Shown here piece after piece: positions 7,889 through 15,229 of a stretch of DNA of 17,210 nucleotides. A model generated the notes under the pieces. The model was given only the letters and a program-made list of their open reading frames with translations. It searched no databases and was not told the DNA's origin. Source of the DNA: Bacillota bacterium (lineage in GTDB: Bacteria; Bacillota; Clostridia; Tissierellales; Sedimentibacteraceae); NCBI GenBank assembly GCA_023425285.1, contig JAFACY010000077.1:1-17210 (forward strand), given 5' to 3'. The first letter of the stretch is position 1. Every line of letters begins with the position of its first letter. Position numbers and translations under genes: made by a program.

Positions 7889-8040
7889 TACATATTTATT
7901 AAAAAATTGATAAATAATTTTCATAATAGGGATATGGTTAGAATTTAAACCATAACTTAAACAATTGCAAAAAAAGAAAATGTTTTTCTCGGGAAAATAC
8001 TGTGCATAAATATTAGTGTTTTGACATGATATGCGTAATT

Positions 8041-8066
8041 TTGCAGCTTGTGCACAAGCTTTGCAG
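8041..8066. repeat. 16-bp perfect palindrome flanked by TTGCAG direct repeats
   Basis: AGCTTGTGCACAAGCT at 8045-8060 is fully self-complementary. TTGCAG occurs at 8041-8046, overlapping its left end, and again at 8061-8066, directly after it. It lies 37 bp upstream of the LCP operon -35 box. It has no loop and no T-run, so it reads better as a dimeric protein-binding site than as a terminator. Confidence 0.5.
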
Positions 8067-8102
8067 AGTCCATATTTAATGTGAATTAACGTTAATAAAT
8101 AT

Positions 8103-8131
8103 TTGAAATTAATTTAATGCTTTGATATAAT
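8103..8131 (+). promoter_or_regulatory. Predicted sigma-A promoter of the LCP/cell-wall operon
   Basis: The -35 TTGAAA (8103-8108) and a perfect -10 TATAAT (8126-8131) are separated by 17 bp. TGA just before the -10 adds an extended element. The predicted start, near 8138, leaves a leader of about 60 nt before the ATG at 8198. Confidence 0.8.
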
Positions 8132-8197
8132 ACATATATCAATGAACTGAGTATAATTGAAACGTTAATATGGCAAAATTAATATTTAGGGGAACGT

Positions 8198-9166
8198 ATG
8201 ATAAAGCATTTTTTAAAGATATTTTTTGCGTCTGTTATTTTTCTTACGGTGATATTGAGTGTGACGGCCTTAGGATATATTGTCTTTGTAGACAAGGACA
8301 TTGTTATAGGAAAAATTCAGACAAAGGAAACAAATAAAGCAATAAATACGTCAAATATATATGAGTCGGGCACATTTGATTATAACACGGCTGTGGGCAG
8401 GCTCGCTAAAAACAGCAAACGATTTAATGTTCTCGTTGTAGGTCTTGAGAACACAAGGACGGATACCATAATTCTGGCAAGCTACGATACGGAAAGCAAA
8501 AAAGCCGATTTAATATCCGTACCGAGAGATACATATTATCCAAGGAGCAGCAATGATCCGGCGGAGCTTAAAAAAATCAATGCTGTTTATGCTCAGGAAG
8601 GAATTGAAAGTCTGACCGCATCGGTTCAGAAACTTCTGGGCATTCCGGTAGACAAATATGTGATTATAGATTATGAAGCGGTGGTCGCGTGTGTAGATAA
8701 GCTGGGCGGTGTGGAGGTAGATGTTCCATTCCACATGGTGTATTCCGATCCCTACGATAAACCGCCTCTGCATATAGACATACCGGAGGGCAGGCAGGTT
8801 TTGAACGGTGAGCAGTCATTAAAGTTTCTGAGATACAGAAAAGGATACAGTAATCAGGATTTGGGCAGGATTGAAGCGCAGCAGCAGTTTATAAAATCAG
8901 CAGCCAGGAAAGCCCTGGGATTCGAGCTGCCATCACTGATAAAGGAAGCATATTCGTACATAGACACTAATTTAAAGCTGATGGATCTAATCGGTCTGGC
9001 AGGAAGCGTAATAGGATTTTCAACAGATAACATAAACATGAACACTTTACCTGGTGAAGAGGCACCTTTGGAGGGATTATCATTTTATCTGCCCGACAAG
9101 GAAGATATAGCCGAAATGGTATTGAACATTTATAAAACACCAGAAAATACAACAGAAAACAATTGA
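8198..9166 (+). CDS. LCP family protein (LytR-CpsA-Psr), first copy
   Basis: This 322-residue protein has a short cytoplasmic N-terminus, one membrane anchor at about residues 7-30, and an external LCP domain. The domain core has NVLVVGLE, RTDT (87-90), VPRDTY with Arg110, KINAVYAQEG (126-135), the DPYDKPPLHID segment, and LRYRKG...DLGRIEAQQQF with Arg224. The conserved arginines and aspartates bind the polyprenyl pyrophosphate head group. LCP enzymes attach teichoic acids, capsules or other glycopolymers to peptidoglycan from undecaprenyl carriers. The gene has its own strong promoter and AGGGG at 8188-8192, and it heads the operon. A similar gene follows directly. Which polymer is attached cannot be inferred, because no teichoic acid or capsule genes are in view. 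Confidence 0.94.
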   Translation: MIKHFLKIFFASVIFLTVILSVTALGYIVFVDKDIVIGKIQTKETNKAINTSNIYESGTFDYNTAVGRLAKNSKRFNVLVVGLENTRTDTIILASYDTESKKADLISVPRDTYYPRSSNDPAELKKINAVYAQEGIESLTASVQKLLGIPVDKYVIIDYEAVVACVDKLGGVEVDVPFHMVYSDPYDKPPLHIDIPEGRQVLNGEQSLKFLRYRKGYSNQDLGRIEAQQQFIKSAARKALGFELPSLIKEAYSYIDTNLKLMDLIGLAGSVIGFSTDNINMNTLPGEEAPLEGLSFYLPDKEDIAEMVLNIYKTPENTTENN

Positions 9167-9185
9167 TTAAAGGCGGAATCATAAA

Positions 9186-10199
9186 ATGAAACAGTTTCTT
9201 AAAATATTTATATTTTCACTCATAATATTTTCATTAGTGGGAGCAACAGGAATATACACCTATACCAAATTCTCATCACCAACAGACCCGGATGATATCA
9301 TATCCGGTGAAGATGATGATCCTGAGGATGACGAAGATAATCCGTTCCAGACTCCTTTAGAAAAAGCCATGAAGGACAGCAATAGAATAAATGTCCTGGT
9401 GGTGGGACTGGAAGGGCCGAGAACGGATACAATAATGCTAGCAAGCTTTGACAGAAAAACGAAGGAAGCAAATGTCATATCCATACCGAGAGATACATAC
9501 TTCTACAGAGAAGGGTATGAAAAATATTCGGATGTACAAAAAATCAATGCCGTATACGGTATGGAGGAGGAAGGAATCAAAGCCTTGATTAAAGCCGTTG
9601 AGGAATTGACGGGAATTCCTATCGACAACTATGCCACAATCGAATATGACGGATTGAGAGCTGCCGTAAATGCAGTAGGAGGAGTTGAGTTTGAGGTTCC
9701 GTTCCATTTGAGATACTATGATCCATATGATAAGCCACCGTTAAATATTGATGTACCGGGCGGCAAACGACTCATTAAGGGTGATGAGGCATTGCAGCTC
9801 CTGAGATTCAGAAAATCTAACATTGAGGGATACAGAAGCTATCCTAACGGTGATCTCGGTAGAGTTCAGACACAGCAGCAGTTCATAAAGGCTGCCGTAA
9901 AAAAATCATTGAGCTTAAAGCTTCCGAGTGTGGTGAGTGCGGTGTATCCTCATGTTAAAACAGATCTGACACTGACTGACATGTTAGGGCTGGCAAAGGA
10001 TGCCATAGGCTTCTCGGCAGATAATTTAGAAACTACCACGCTTCCCGGAACCGACAGGATGCTGGGCAAGTATTCATTTTATTTAGCTGACGGTGAAGAA
10101 ATAACAAAATTGGTCTATGATATATACAATGTTAATTTAGCTGTGAATTCAGATGATGCAAGTGCGGAGGGTGAAAGCGCGGCACAGGGGGAGCTATGA
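9186..10199 (+). CDS. LCP family protein (LytR-CpsA-Psr), second copy
   Basis: This 337-residue paralogue of the preceding gene has a membrane anchor at about residues 5-27, then a very acidic linker GEDDDPEDDEDN (41-52). The external LCP domain has NVLVVGLEGPRTDT (Arg79, Asp81), IPRDTY (Arg102), KINAVYG, YDPYDKPPLNID, and DLGRVQTQQQF. The shared blocks in the same order point to a tandem duplication followed by divergence. The acidic linker and an Ala/Glu-rich C-terminal tail are absent from the first copy. It starts 19 nt after the first copy, and its stop overlaps the next ATG (ATGA), so translation with the LD-carboxypeptidase gene is coupled. It may act on a different polymer or at a different site from copy one. 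Confidence 0.94.
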   Translation: MKQFLKIFIFSLIIFSLVGATGIYTYTKFSSPTDPDDIISGEDDDPEDDEDNPFQTPLEKAMKDSNRINVLVVGLEGPRTDTIMLASFDRKTKEANVISIPRDTYFYREGYEKYSDVQKINAVYGMEEEGIKALIKAVEELTGIPIDNYATIEYDGLRAAVNAVGGVEFEVPFHLRYYDPYDKPPLNIDVPGGKRLIKGDEALQLLRFRKSNIEGYRSYPNGDLGRVQTQQQFIKAAVKKSLSLKLPSVVSAVYPHVKTDLTLTDMLGLAKDAIGFSADNLETTTLPGTDRMLGKYSFYLADGEEITKLVYDIYNVNLAVNSDDASAEGESAAQGEL

Positions 10200-11155
10200 T
10201 TAAGCCAAAAAAATTAAACATGGGAGATAAGGTTGCAGTAGTGGCACCGTCTTCGGCAACAGACTTAAAATCAGTTGGAAACGGAGAGCTTAAGTTAAAA
10301 AGCTTAGGCTTGAATCCGGTTATGTTTCCTACATGCTATACTAATTACGGTCACTTGTCTGCAAGTGATGAAGAGAGAGCAAAAGATATAAATGACAGCT
10401 TCAGGGATGAAAGCATAAAGGGTATCATATGCCTTCGCGGAGGATACGGAACGCCGCGTATACTGAATATGCTCGATTATGAAATGATTAAGAAAAATCC
10501 TAAGGTTTTTATGGGCTTCAGCGACATAACAGCCCTTCACACTGCATTCAACCAACTATGCGGTATGATAACATTTCACGGACCAATGGCTACATCCAAC
10601 TATGCTGAGATTAAGGATGGAAATGTGAGCTTTGAACCGTATACCCATGACAGTCTGGTGAAAAATATTTTTACAAATGAACCTGTGGGACTGTATGCAA
10701 ATCCACCGGGTGAAGAGCTCATTACATATAATGCCGGTACTGCGGAAGGAATAATTGCAGGCGGCAACCTGATGCTTTTAGTATCGACTCTGGGCTCGAA
10801 ATATGAAATTGATACAAGGGGAAAAATCCTTTTTATAGAAGAAATCGATGAGCCGATATACGCAATAGACAGGATGCTCACATCCTTAAGCCTGGCGGGC
10901 AAATTTAAAGATTGTGGAGCTGTTATATTCGGCACCTTTACTAACTGTAAAAGGGAACAAAAAGCTTATGAGGGCGGTCTTGATCTGACGTTGGAGGAAG
11001 TAATCAATAACACGGTAGTACCTTTCAACAAGCCGGTTATAGGCAATTTCAGGGCAGGACACAACTTCCCTCAGCCAACGATTCCTCTTGGCACTTACGT
11101 AAAGTTAGATGCCTATAACAATAAAATTATATTTACAGAAAGCGGAACAGTATAA
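10196..11155 (+). CDS. LD-carboxypeptidase (S66 family, LdcA/MccF-like)
   Basis: This 319-residue serine peptidase of family S66 has no signal peptide, so it is predicted to be cytoplasmic. The nucleophile is in MGFSDITALH (Ser109), the acid in LFIEEIDEP (probably Glu215), and the histidine in RAGHNFPQPTIPLG (His289), giving the family's Ser-Glu-His triad. LdcA enzymes cut the bond between meso-DAP or lysine and D-Ala in wall tetrapeptides during recycling. MccF enzymes of the same fold cleave peptide-nucleotide antibiotics. The start overlaps the previous stop by 4 nt and follows a GGGGG-containing ribosome binding site. A racemase and D-aminopeptidase nearby favour a wall-peptide role over an immunity role. 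Confidence 0.93.
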   Translation: MIKPKKLNMGDKVAVVAPSSATDLKSVGNGELKLKSLGLNPVMFPTCYTNYGHLSASDEERAKDINDSFRDESIKGIICLRGGYGTPRILNMLDYEMIKKNPKVFMGFSDITALHTAFNQLCGMITFHGPMATSNYAEIKDGNVSFEPYTHDSLVKNIFTNEPVGLYANPPGEELITYNAGTAEGIIAGGNLMLLVSTLGSKYEIDTRGKILFIEEIDEPIYAIDRMLTSLSLAGKFKDCGAVIFGTFTNCKREQKAYEGGLDLTLEEVINNTVVPFNKPVIGNFRAGHNFPQPTIPLGTYVKLDAYNNKIIFTESGTV

Positions 11156-11184
11156 AACTATAGGTGAACAATGGGAGGCGGCAA

Positions 11185-12351
11185 ATGAATCAACCGTTAT
11201 TACGGGATACTTACGTAGAAGTAAATTTGGACAACATAGCTTACAATGTAAGGAAGCTGAAAGAAATAGTGGGAAAAGATGTGGCAATGGCTGCAGTTGT
11301 AAAGGCAAATGCTTATGGACACGGGGCAGTTGATATAGCACCTACCATTATGGAAAACGGAGCGGACATGCTTGCAGTGGCTACACTGACCGAAGCATTG
11401 GAGCTGAGAAATCATTATAAGGATTACGAAATATTCATCATGGGCTACACTCCCGATGAATATTTAGAATATGTAGTAAAAAACAATATAATGCAGACCG
11501 TATTTTCAATGAGACAGGCTGTGTTAATCAATGATTTAAGCATTAAATACAATACAATTTCCAAGGTTCAGATAAAATATGACACAGGACTCAATCGCAT
11601 AGGATATCAGGATTGTCAGGAAAGTATAGATGAAATAGTTAAAATTTTTGATTTGAAAAATATAGAGGTCCAGGGAATTTTTTCGCATCTTGCATTAACA
11701 AACAGAGAAGAAGACGACAAGCAATACATAAAGTTTATGAATGCAATCAGCAAAATAAAAGAAAAAGGATGTCATTTAAGATATAAGCATATCTGTGACA
11801 GTATTTCTGCCATAGACTATCCGGAGTACAGGCTGAACATGATAAGACCGGGATCGATCTTATATGGTCTGAAATCATATGAGAGTGATGAAGTTGTTAT
11901 GAAGCAGGCTTTAACATTTAAAACAAAAATATATATGATTAAGGAGCTTCAGCCGGGAGAAGGAGTAAGCTACGGTTACAGATGGAAGGCCACGAAGAAA
12001 ACACCCGTGGGAACCCTGCCTATGGGATATGCGGATGGTTATCCACGCCTGAAGGGCGGAAGCTTCGTCACCATTCACGGTAAAAGGGCTCCCATAGTAG
12101 GTGTGATAAATATGGATCAATGCATGGTTGACCTGACGGATATACCGGAAGCAAGGGTCGGAGATGATGTAATAATATATGGCGACGGAACAGGAAATAC
12201 AATGAATATCCAGGCTATGGCGGATTTGTTAAATACAAATAAAAATGAAGTGGTTTGTAAGTTTTCGATAAGGACTCCCAGAGTGTACACTAAGGGCGGC
12301 AAAGTCGTAAAGATATTAAATTATTTATTGCAGGAGCAGTCATGGATATAA
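11185..12351 (+). CDS. alr: Alanine racemase-family PLP enzyme
   Basis: This is a 388-residue fold-type III PLP enzyme. The N-terminal barrel has the Schiff-base lysine in AVVKANAYGHG (Lys40). KYDTGLNRIG follows, with Lys131 and Arg138 in positions that support the active site, and the catalytic tyrosine is in GVSYG (Tyr263). RPGSILYGL and PMGYADGYPR are also family features. It should interconvert L- and D-alanine. The segment after the barrel histidine reads HICDSISAI instead of the usual near-H-x-A-N-S motif, so the enzyme is divergent and serine or another amino acid is possible. An in-frame GTG at 11164 was not chosen, because GGGAGG at 11173-11178 sits 6 nt before the ATG at 11185. The gene overlaps the M20 gene by 10 nt. 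Confidence 0.9.
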   Translation: MNQPLLRDTYVEVNLDNIAYNVRKLKEIVGKDVAMAAVVKANAYGHGAVDIAPTIMENGADMLAVATLTEALELRNHYKDYEIFIMGYTPDEYLEYVVKNNIMQTVFSMRQAVLINDLSIKYNTISKVQIKYDTGLNRIGYQDCQESIDEIVKIFDLKNIEVQGIFSHLALTNREEDDKQYIKFMNAISKIKEKGCHLRYKHICDSISAIDYPEYRLNMIRPGSILYGLKSYESDEVVMKQALTFKTKIYMIKELQPGEGVSYGYRWKATKKTPVGTLPMGYADGYPRLKGGSFVTIHGKRAPIVGVINMDQCMVDLTDIPEARVGDDVIIYGDGTGNTMNIQAMADLLNTNKNEVVCKFSIRTPRVYTKGGKVVKILNYLLQEQSWI

Positions 12352-13526
12352 ATAAAAGAGTTGAAGAAATATTTGACGAGCTGGTACATATAAGAAGAGA
12401 TTTTCACATGAACCCCGAGCTCAGCCAGCAGGAATTCAGAACACAGAAAAAAATACAGGACTATTTAAACGAATGGGGAATTGAAAATTATGTTTGCGCC
12501 GAAACAGGGGTTGTAGGTCTGATAAAAGGGAAATCACCCGGAAAAACAATCGGTATCAGAGCGGACATAGATGCTCTTCCCATAAATGAAAAAGGCGATC
12601 ATTCATATTGTTCATTAAACGAGGGAGTTATGCATGCCTGCGGTCATGATGCACATACAACCATACTTTTGGGTATAGCCAAGGTGATGAAGGAAATGGC
12701 TGATTCGGAAGACTCAATAAACGGAAATGTGAAGCTCTTGTTTCAACCTGCGGAAGAAACAATCGGCGGAGCACAAAGAATGGTTAAGGAAGGCTGCATG
12801 CAGAATCCGACAGTTGACTATGTGCTGGGATTGCATGTAATGGCATACATCGAGGCAGGCACGGTTGAACTGAAATACGGCAAGCTTAACGCATCCACAG
12901 ATTCAATTAAAATCACACTCAAGGGGACATCCGCGCACGGTGCATATCCGGACAAGGGCATAGATGCAATTACAATGGCGGGAAGTGTTATAACTTCACT
13001 TCAGACCATTGTAAGCAGAAATATTTCACCGCTTAATTCCGTGGTAATATCACTGGGAAGAATATCAGGCGGAGTGAAGGACAATGTTATAGCCGACGAG
13101 GTTAATATAACAGGCACACTGAGAGCTCTGGATGACGATACAAGAAATTATGCCAAACAGAGAATCAGGGATATAGTTACAAATACCGCAAGTGCGTACG
13201 GCGGTCAGGGTGTGGTGAATTTTCATGACGGATATCAGGCACTGATAAACAATGATGAGGTCGTTGATGTAGTAAAGGAAAATGCGGAAAGACTGCTTGG
13301 TAAGAAAAATGTGGTGTTCAAGGAATTCCCGAGCCTCGGTGCGGAGGACTTCTCATATTTTTCAGACGTGGCAAAGGGAGCATTCTTCCACTTGGGATGC
13401 GGCAACAAGGAAAGAGGCATTACCTCTCTGATCCACACAGATACATTCGACATAGACGAAGAGTGCTTAAAAACGGGAGTGCGTTTACAAATAGAAAATG
13501 TATTATCACTGCTAAGACAGTCATAG
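12342..13526 (+). CDS. M20 family metallo-amidohydrolase (N-acyl amino acid/hippurate hydrolase-like)
   Basis: This 394-residue cytoplasmic enzyme is of the M20D type. It shows GIRADIDALP (71-80), MHACGHDAH with metal ligands Cys100 and His102, FQPAEE (Glu138/139), LGLHV (His165), and C-terminal GAEDFSYF and IHTDTFDIDE. The dimerisation/lid domain lies between about residues 175 and 295. Relatives remove acyl groups from amino acids (hippurate, N-acetyl-diaminopimelate, indole-acetyl amino acids) or cleave short peptides. AGGAG at 12332-12336 supports the start, which lies within the 3' end of the racemase gene. With the LD-carboxypeptidase upstream and the D-aminopeptidase downstream, an N-acetylated or dipeptide wall fragment is a plausible substrate, which is inference. 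Confidence 0.93.
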   Translation: MDINKRVEEIFDELVHIRRDFHMNPELSQQEFRTQKKIQDYLNEWGIENYVCAETGVVGLIKGKSPGKTIGIRADIDALPINEKGDHSYCSLNEGVMHACGHDAHTTILLGIAKVMKEMADSEDSINGNVKLLFQPAEETIGGAQRMVKEGCMQNPTVDYVLGLHVMAYIEAGTVELKYGKLNASTDSIKITLKGTSAHGAYPDKGIDAITMAGSVITSLQTIVSRNISPLNSVVISLGRISGGVKDNVIADEVNITGTLRALDDDTRNYAKQRIRDIVTNTASAYGGQGVVNFHDGYQALINNDEVVDVVKENAERLLGKKNVVFKEFPSLGAEDFSYFSDVAKGAFFHLGCGNKERGITSLIHTDTFDIDEECLKTGVRLQIENVLSLLRQS

Positions 13527-13556
13527 GGATAAAAAGCAAAAATTCAGGAGGGAAAG

Positions 13557-14351
13557 ATGAAAGTATTTATAAGCGTAGATATTGAAGGCGTAACAGGATG
13601 TACGACATGGAGCGAAACAACATTAGGAAACCATGATTACAAGCAATTTGCGGACCAGATGACAAGGGAAACAGTAGCTGCATGTGAGGGTGCACTTGCT
13701 ATGGGAGCAAAGGAAATATTCATCAAGGATGCTCATGATTCCGCAAGAAACATTGATATGACAAAGCTGCCTAAATGTGCCAAGCTGAGCCGCAGCTGGA
13801 CCAGCGATCCTGATTCAATGGTTGCAGGTATAGGCGAAGGCTTTGATGCGGCAATATTCATAGGCTATCACACAGCTTCAGGAACAGACGGAAACCCATT
13901 GGCACACACCATGAATACAAATATCAATTATATAAAGGTTAACGGGGAATACGCTTCAGAGTTTGTTTTAAATTCATATTCGGCGGCAGATTACGGAGTG
14001 CCTGTTGTTTTCCTCAGCGGCGACAAAATGCTGTGTGAAAAAGCAAAGGAATTCAACAAAGGCATCGAAACAGTTGCGGTTAAAGAAGGTGTGGGAGGAG
14101 CTACAATAAGCATAAATCCCGAGCTCGCCTGCGACCTTATAAAAGAGGGAGTTAAAAACGGCTTAAAGCATATATCATCATGTAAGCTTAACATCCCGGA
14201 AAAATTTGAAGTTGAAATAAACTACAAGGAACATAAAAACGCAAGACACGCATCGTTTTATCCAGGAGTAACACAAATAGATGCGCACACAGTAAAATTC
14301 ACAGCAAACAGTGTAAAAGAATTAGCGACAACAAGAATGTTTATAATGTAA
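13557..14351 (+). CDS. dppA: D-aminopeptidase, M55 family (DppA-like)
   Basis: This 264-residue protein begins MKVFISVDIEGVTG, the diagnostic start of M55 D-aminopeptidases. The zinc ligands known from Bacillus DppA are present as Asp8, Glu10, His60 (in KDAHDSARN), His105 (in FIGYHTASGT) and Glu135. His117, in PLAHTMN, matches the catalytic histidine. Bacillus DppA forms a ring-shaped cytoplasmic complex that cuts D-Ala-D-Ala and related D-peptides. There is no signal peptide. The ATG follows GGAGGG with short spacing, 30 nt after the M20 stop. It is the last gene before a strong terminator. In Bacillus dppA travels with dipeptide permease genes. Here it is placed with a racemase and LD-carboxypeptidase instead, which points to D-alanine recovery. 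Confidence 0.95.
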   Translation: MKVFISVDIEGVTGCTTWSETTLGNHDYKQFADQMTRETVAACEGALAMGAKEIFIKDAHDSARNIDMTKLPKCAKLSRSWTSDPDSMVAGIGEGFDAAIFIGYHTASGTDGNPLAHTMNTNINYIKVNGEYASEFVLNSYSAADYGVPVVFLSGDKMLCEKAKEFNKGIETVAVKEGVGGATISINPELACDLIKEGVKNGLKHISSCKLNIPEKFEVEINYKEHKNARHASFYPGVTQIDAHTVKFTANSVKELATTRMFIM

Positions 14352-14353
14352 GC

Positions 14354-14386
14354 AATCAGAGGGGAAATAATCCCCTCTGATTTTGA
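14354..14386 (+). terminator. Intrinsic terminator of the cell-wall operon
   Basis: AATCAGAGGGGA (14354-14365) pairs perfectly with TCCCCTCTGATT (14371-14382), with loop AATAA, and runs into TTTT at 14381-14384. It lies directly after the D-aminopeptidase stop. Confidence 0.9.
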
Positions 14387-14408
14387 ATTGAAACGGAGGT
14401 TAGAGATT

Positions 14409-14789
14409 ATGAAAATCAAGGTACAGTATTCAACAATGATTGTAAAAAATCTGGAGGAATCCATCAAGTTTTACAGAGATGTCTTAGGATTTAAAGAAGG
14501 CTATCATGTAAATACTCCGGACGATAGTGCTATCACAATCATGAATAGTGAAAACGGTGCAAGTATAGAGCTGATAGAAAACAAGAACTTTGAAACAGGA
14601 CTCTATTCCATTGGAACGGATGTGGATAATCTTGATGAGACGATTATGCATTTAAGAGAAAAGGGGTACGAAACTACATGCCCTGCAATCCCGACCACAG
14701 TGGGACGTATGACCTTTGTTCTGGATCCAAACGGAGTTCGCATTTGCCTTATTGAGCATACGCAGGAATATAAAGATAAGTATATGTAA
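14409..14789 (+). CDS. VOC superfamily protein (glyoxalase/bleomycin-resistance-like)
   Basis: This 126-residue protein is one vicinal-oxygen-chelate unit with two beta-alpha-beta-beta-beta modules: STMIVKNLEESIKFYRDVLG at the start, then VDNLDETIMHLREKGY and a DPNGVRICLIEH end. Glu54 and Glu116 occupy the acidic metal-ligand positions. By my alignment the two histidines of classical glyoxalase I are replaced by Tyr7 and Ser67, so lactoylglutathione lyase activity is unlikely. The real job may be another VOC reaction or ligand binding. A TTG at 14388 extends the frame, but GGAGG at 14395-14399 lies 9 nt before the ATG chosen here. The upstream terminator leaves no obvious room for a separate promoter, so expression may rely on read-through. 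Confidence 0.87.
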   Translation: MKIKVQYSTMIVKNLEESIKFYRDVLGFKEGYHVNTPDDSAITIMNSENGASIELIENKNFETGLYSIGTDVDNLDETIMHLREKGYETTCPAIPTTVGRMTFVLDPNGVRICLIEHTQEYKDKYM

Positions 14790-14837
14790 ACAGTTATATA
14801 GAACTTATTGATGAACATAAAATATCAGGAGGCTCTT

Positions 14838-15140
14838 ATGAGTGAATTTTTGATGTTGGAAAATTTGATAGCAGATTATTCAGAAACCGACTGCGAAGAA
14901 GCAGTCGTAAAGCTTTTACAAGACAATGGAATAACCGTTGATGACTTTGAGCACGTCGGAAAGTGTGACTCCGAGTGTCCGAATTGCGGGATGGAAAACT
15001 TCAGCATCTGGCAAAGAAATATAGGCTTTATAAGAAATAAGGAAATGGCTACTTTTTATTTAGATACGGCTGATGAGATTTTGGATTTTGCGATATATCT
15101 TTGCAATAACTGCGGAAAGTGGACTACTTATATTGAGTAA
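14838..15140 (+). CDS. Small CxxC-pair (putative zinc-binding) protein of unknown function
   Basis: I do not recognise this 100-residue protein. It has an acidic, helical-looking N-terminal 40 residues, then GKCDSECPNCG with Cys43, Cys47 and Cys50, and after a 38-residue gap a second pair in LCNNCGKW (Cys89, Cys92). CPNC and CNNC could form a split zinc ribbon holding one zinc or a redox site. The region between contains WQRNIGFIRNKEMATFYLD and looks like beta strands. There is no signal peptide or membrane segment. An in-frame TTG at 14808 was rejected because AGGAGG at 14827-14832 sits 5 nt before the ATG at 14838. It follows the VOC gene by 48 nt, probably on the same transcript. Confidence 0.8.
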   Translation: MSEFLMLENLIADYSETDCEEAVVKLLQDNGITVDDFEHVGKCDSECPNCGMENFSIWQRNIGFIRNKEMATFYLDTADEILDFAIYLCNNCGKWTTYIE

Positions 15141-15182
15141 GTATAATGGTCATACTGTATAATTTCCGCAAATATGTAATGA

Positions 15183-15229
15183 AAAACGATGAGGGGACAG
15201 TCAGCGGGAACTGTCCTCTCATTGTTTTT
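15183..15229. terminator. Long bidirectional terminator hairpin between converging genes
   Basis: About 18 bp of stem form between 15184-15201 and 15210-15227, with core GGACAGT/ACTGTCC, two G-U wobbles and loop CAGCGGGA. The left side begins with GAAAAAC and the right side ends in TTGTTTTTA, so both strands have a U-run. The right end touches the stop codon of the minus-strand gene. The core sequence resembles REP-type palindromes found in Firmicutes. Confidence 0.85.

Larger units (their letters stand above)
7825..8197. other. 373-bp divergent intergenic region between the cold-shock gene and the LCP operon
   Basis: The region is very AT-rich and has no credible gene. It holds the cold-shock promoter at its left end, a palindrome near 8041-8066, the LCP operon promoter at 8103-8131 and the first LCP ribosome binding site at 8188-8192. 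The middle part (about 7893-8040) shows only a weak second minus-strand promoter candidate (TTGCAA, 17 bp, TAAATT) and nothing else I recognise. Confidence 0.6.

Noticed and set aside
8021..8049. TTGACA at 8021-8026 as a further plus-strand promoter
   Set aside because: No acceptable -10 box follows at 16-18 bp; the region there is the AGCTTGTG palindrome.
11164..11184. GTG start for the alanine racemase
   Set aside because: GGGAGG at 11173-11178 is placed correctly for the ATG at 11185 and would lie inside the coding region if GTG were used.
13397..13585. Small plus-strand open frame across the M20 to D-aminopeptidase junction
   Set aside because: It overlaps the ends of two well-supported genes in another frame and has no ribosome binding site.
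14388..14408. TTG start for the VOC protein
   Set aside because: The codons include the GGAGG ribosome binding site of the ATG at 14409, and the extra residues are not family-like.
14808..14837. TTG start for the CxxC protein
   Set aside because: AGGAGG at 14827-14832 serves the ATG at 14838, so the TTG frame would read through the ribosome binding site.
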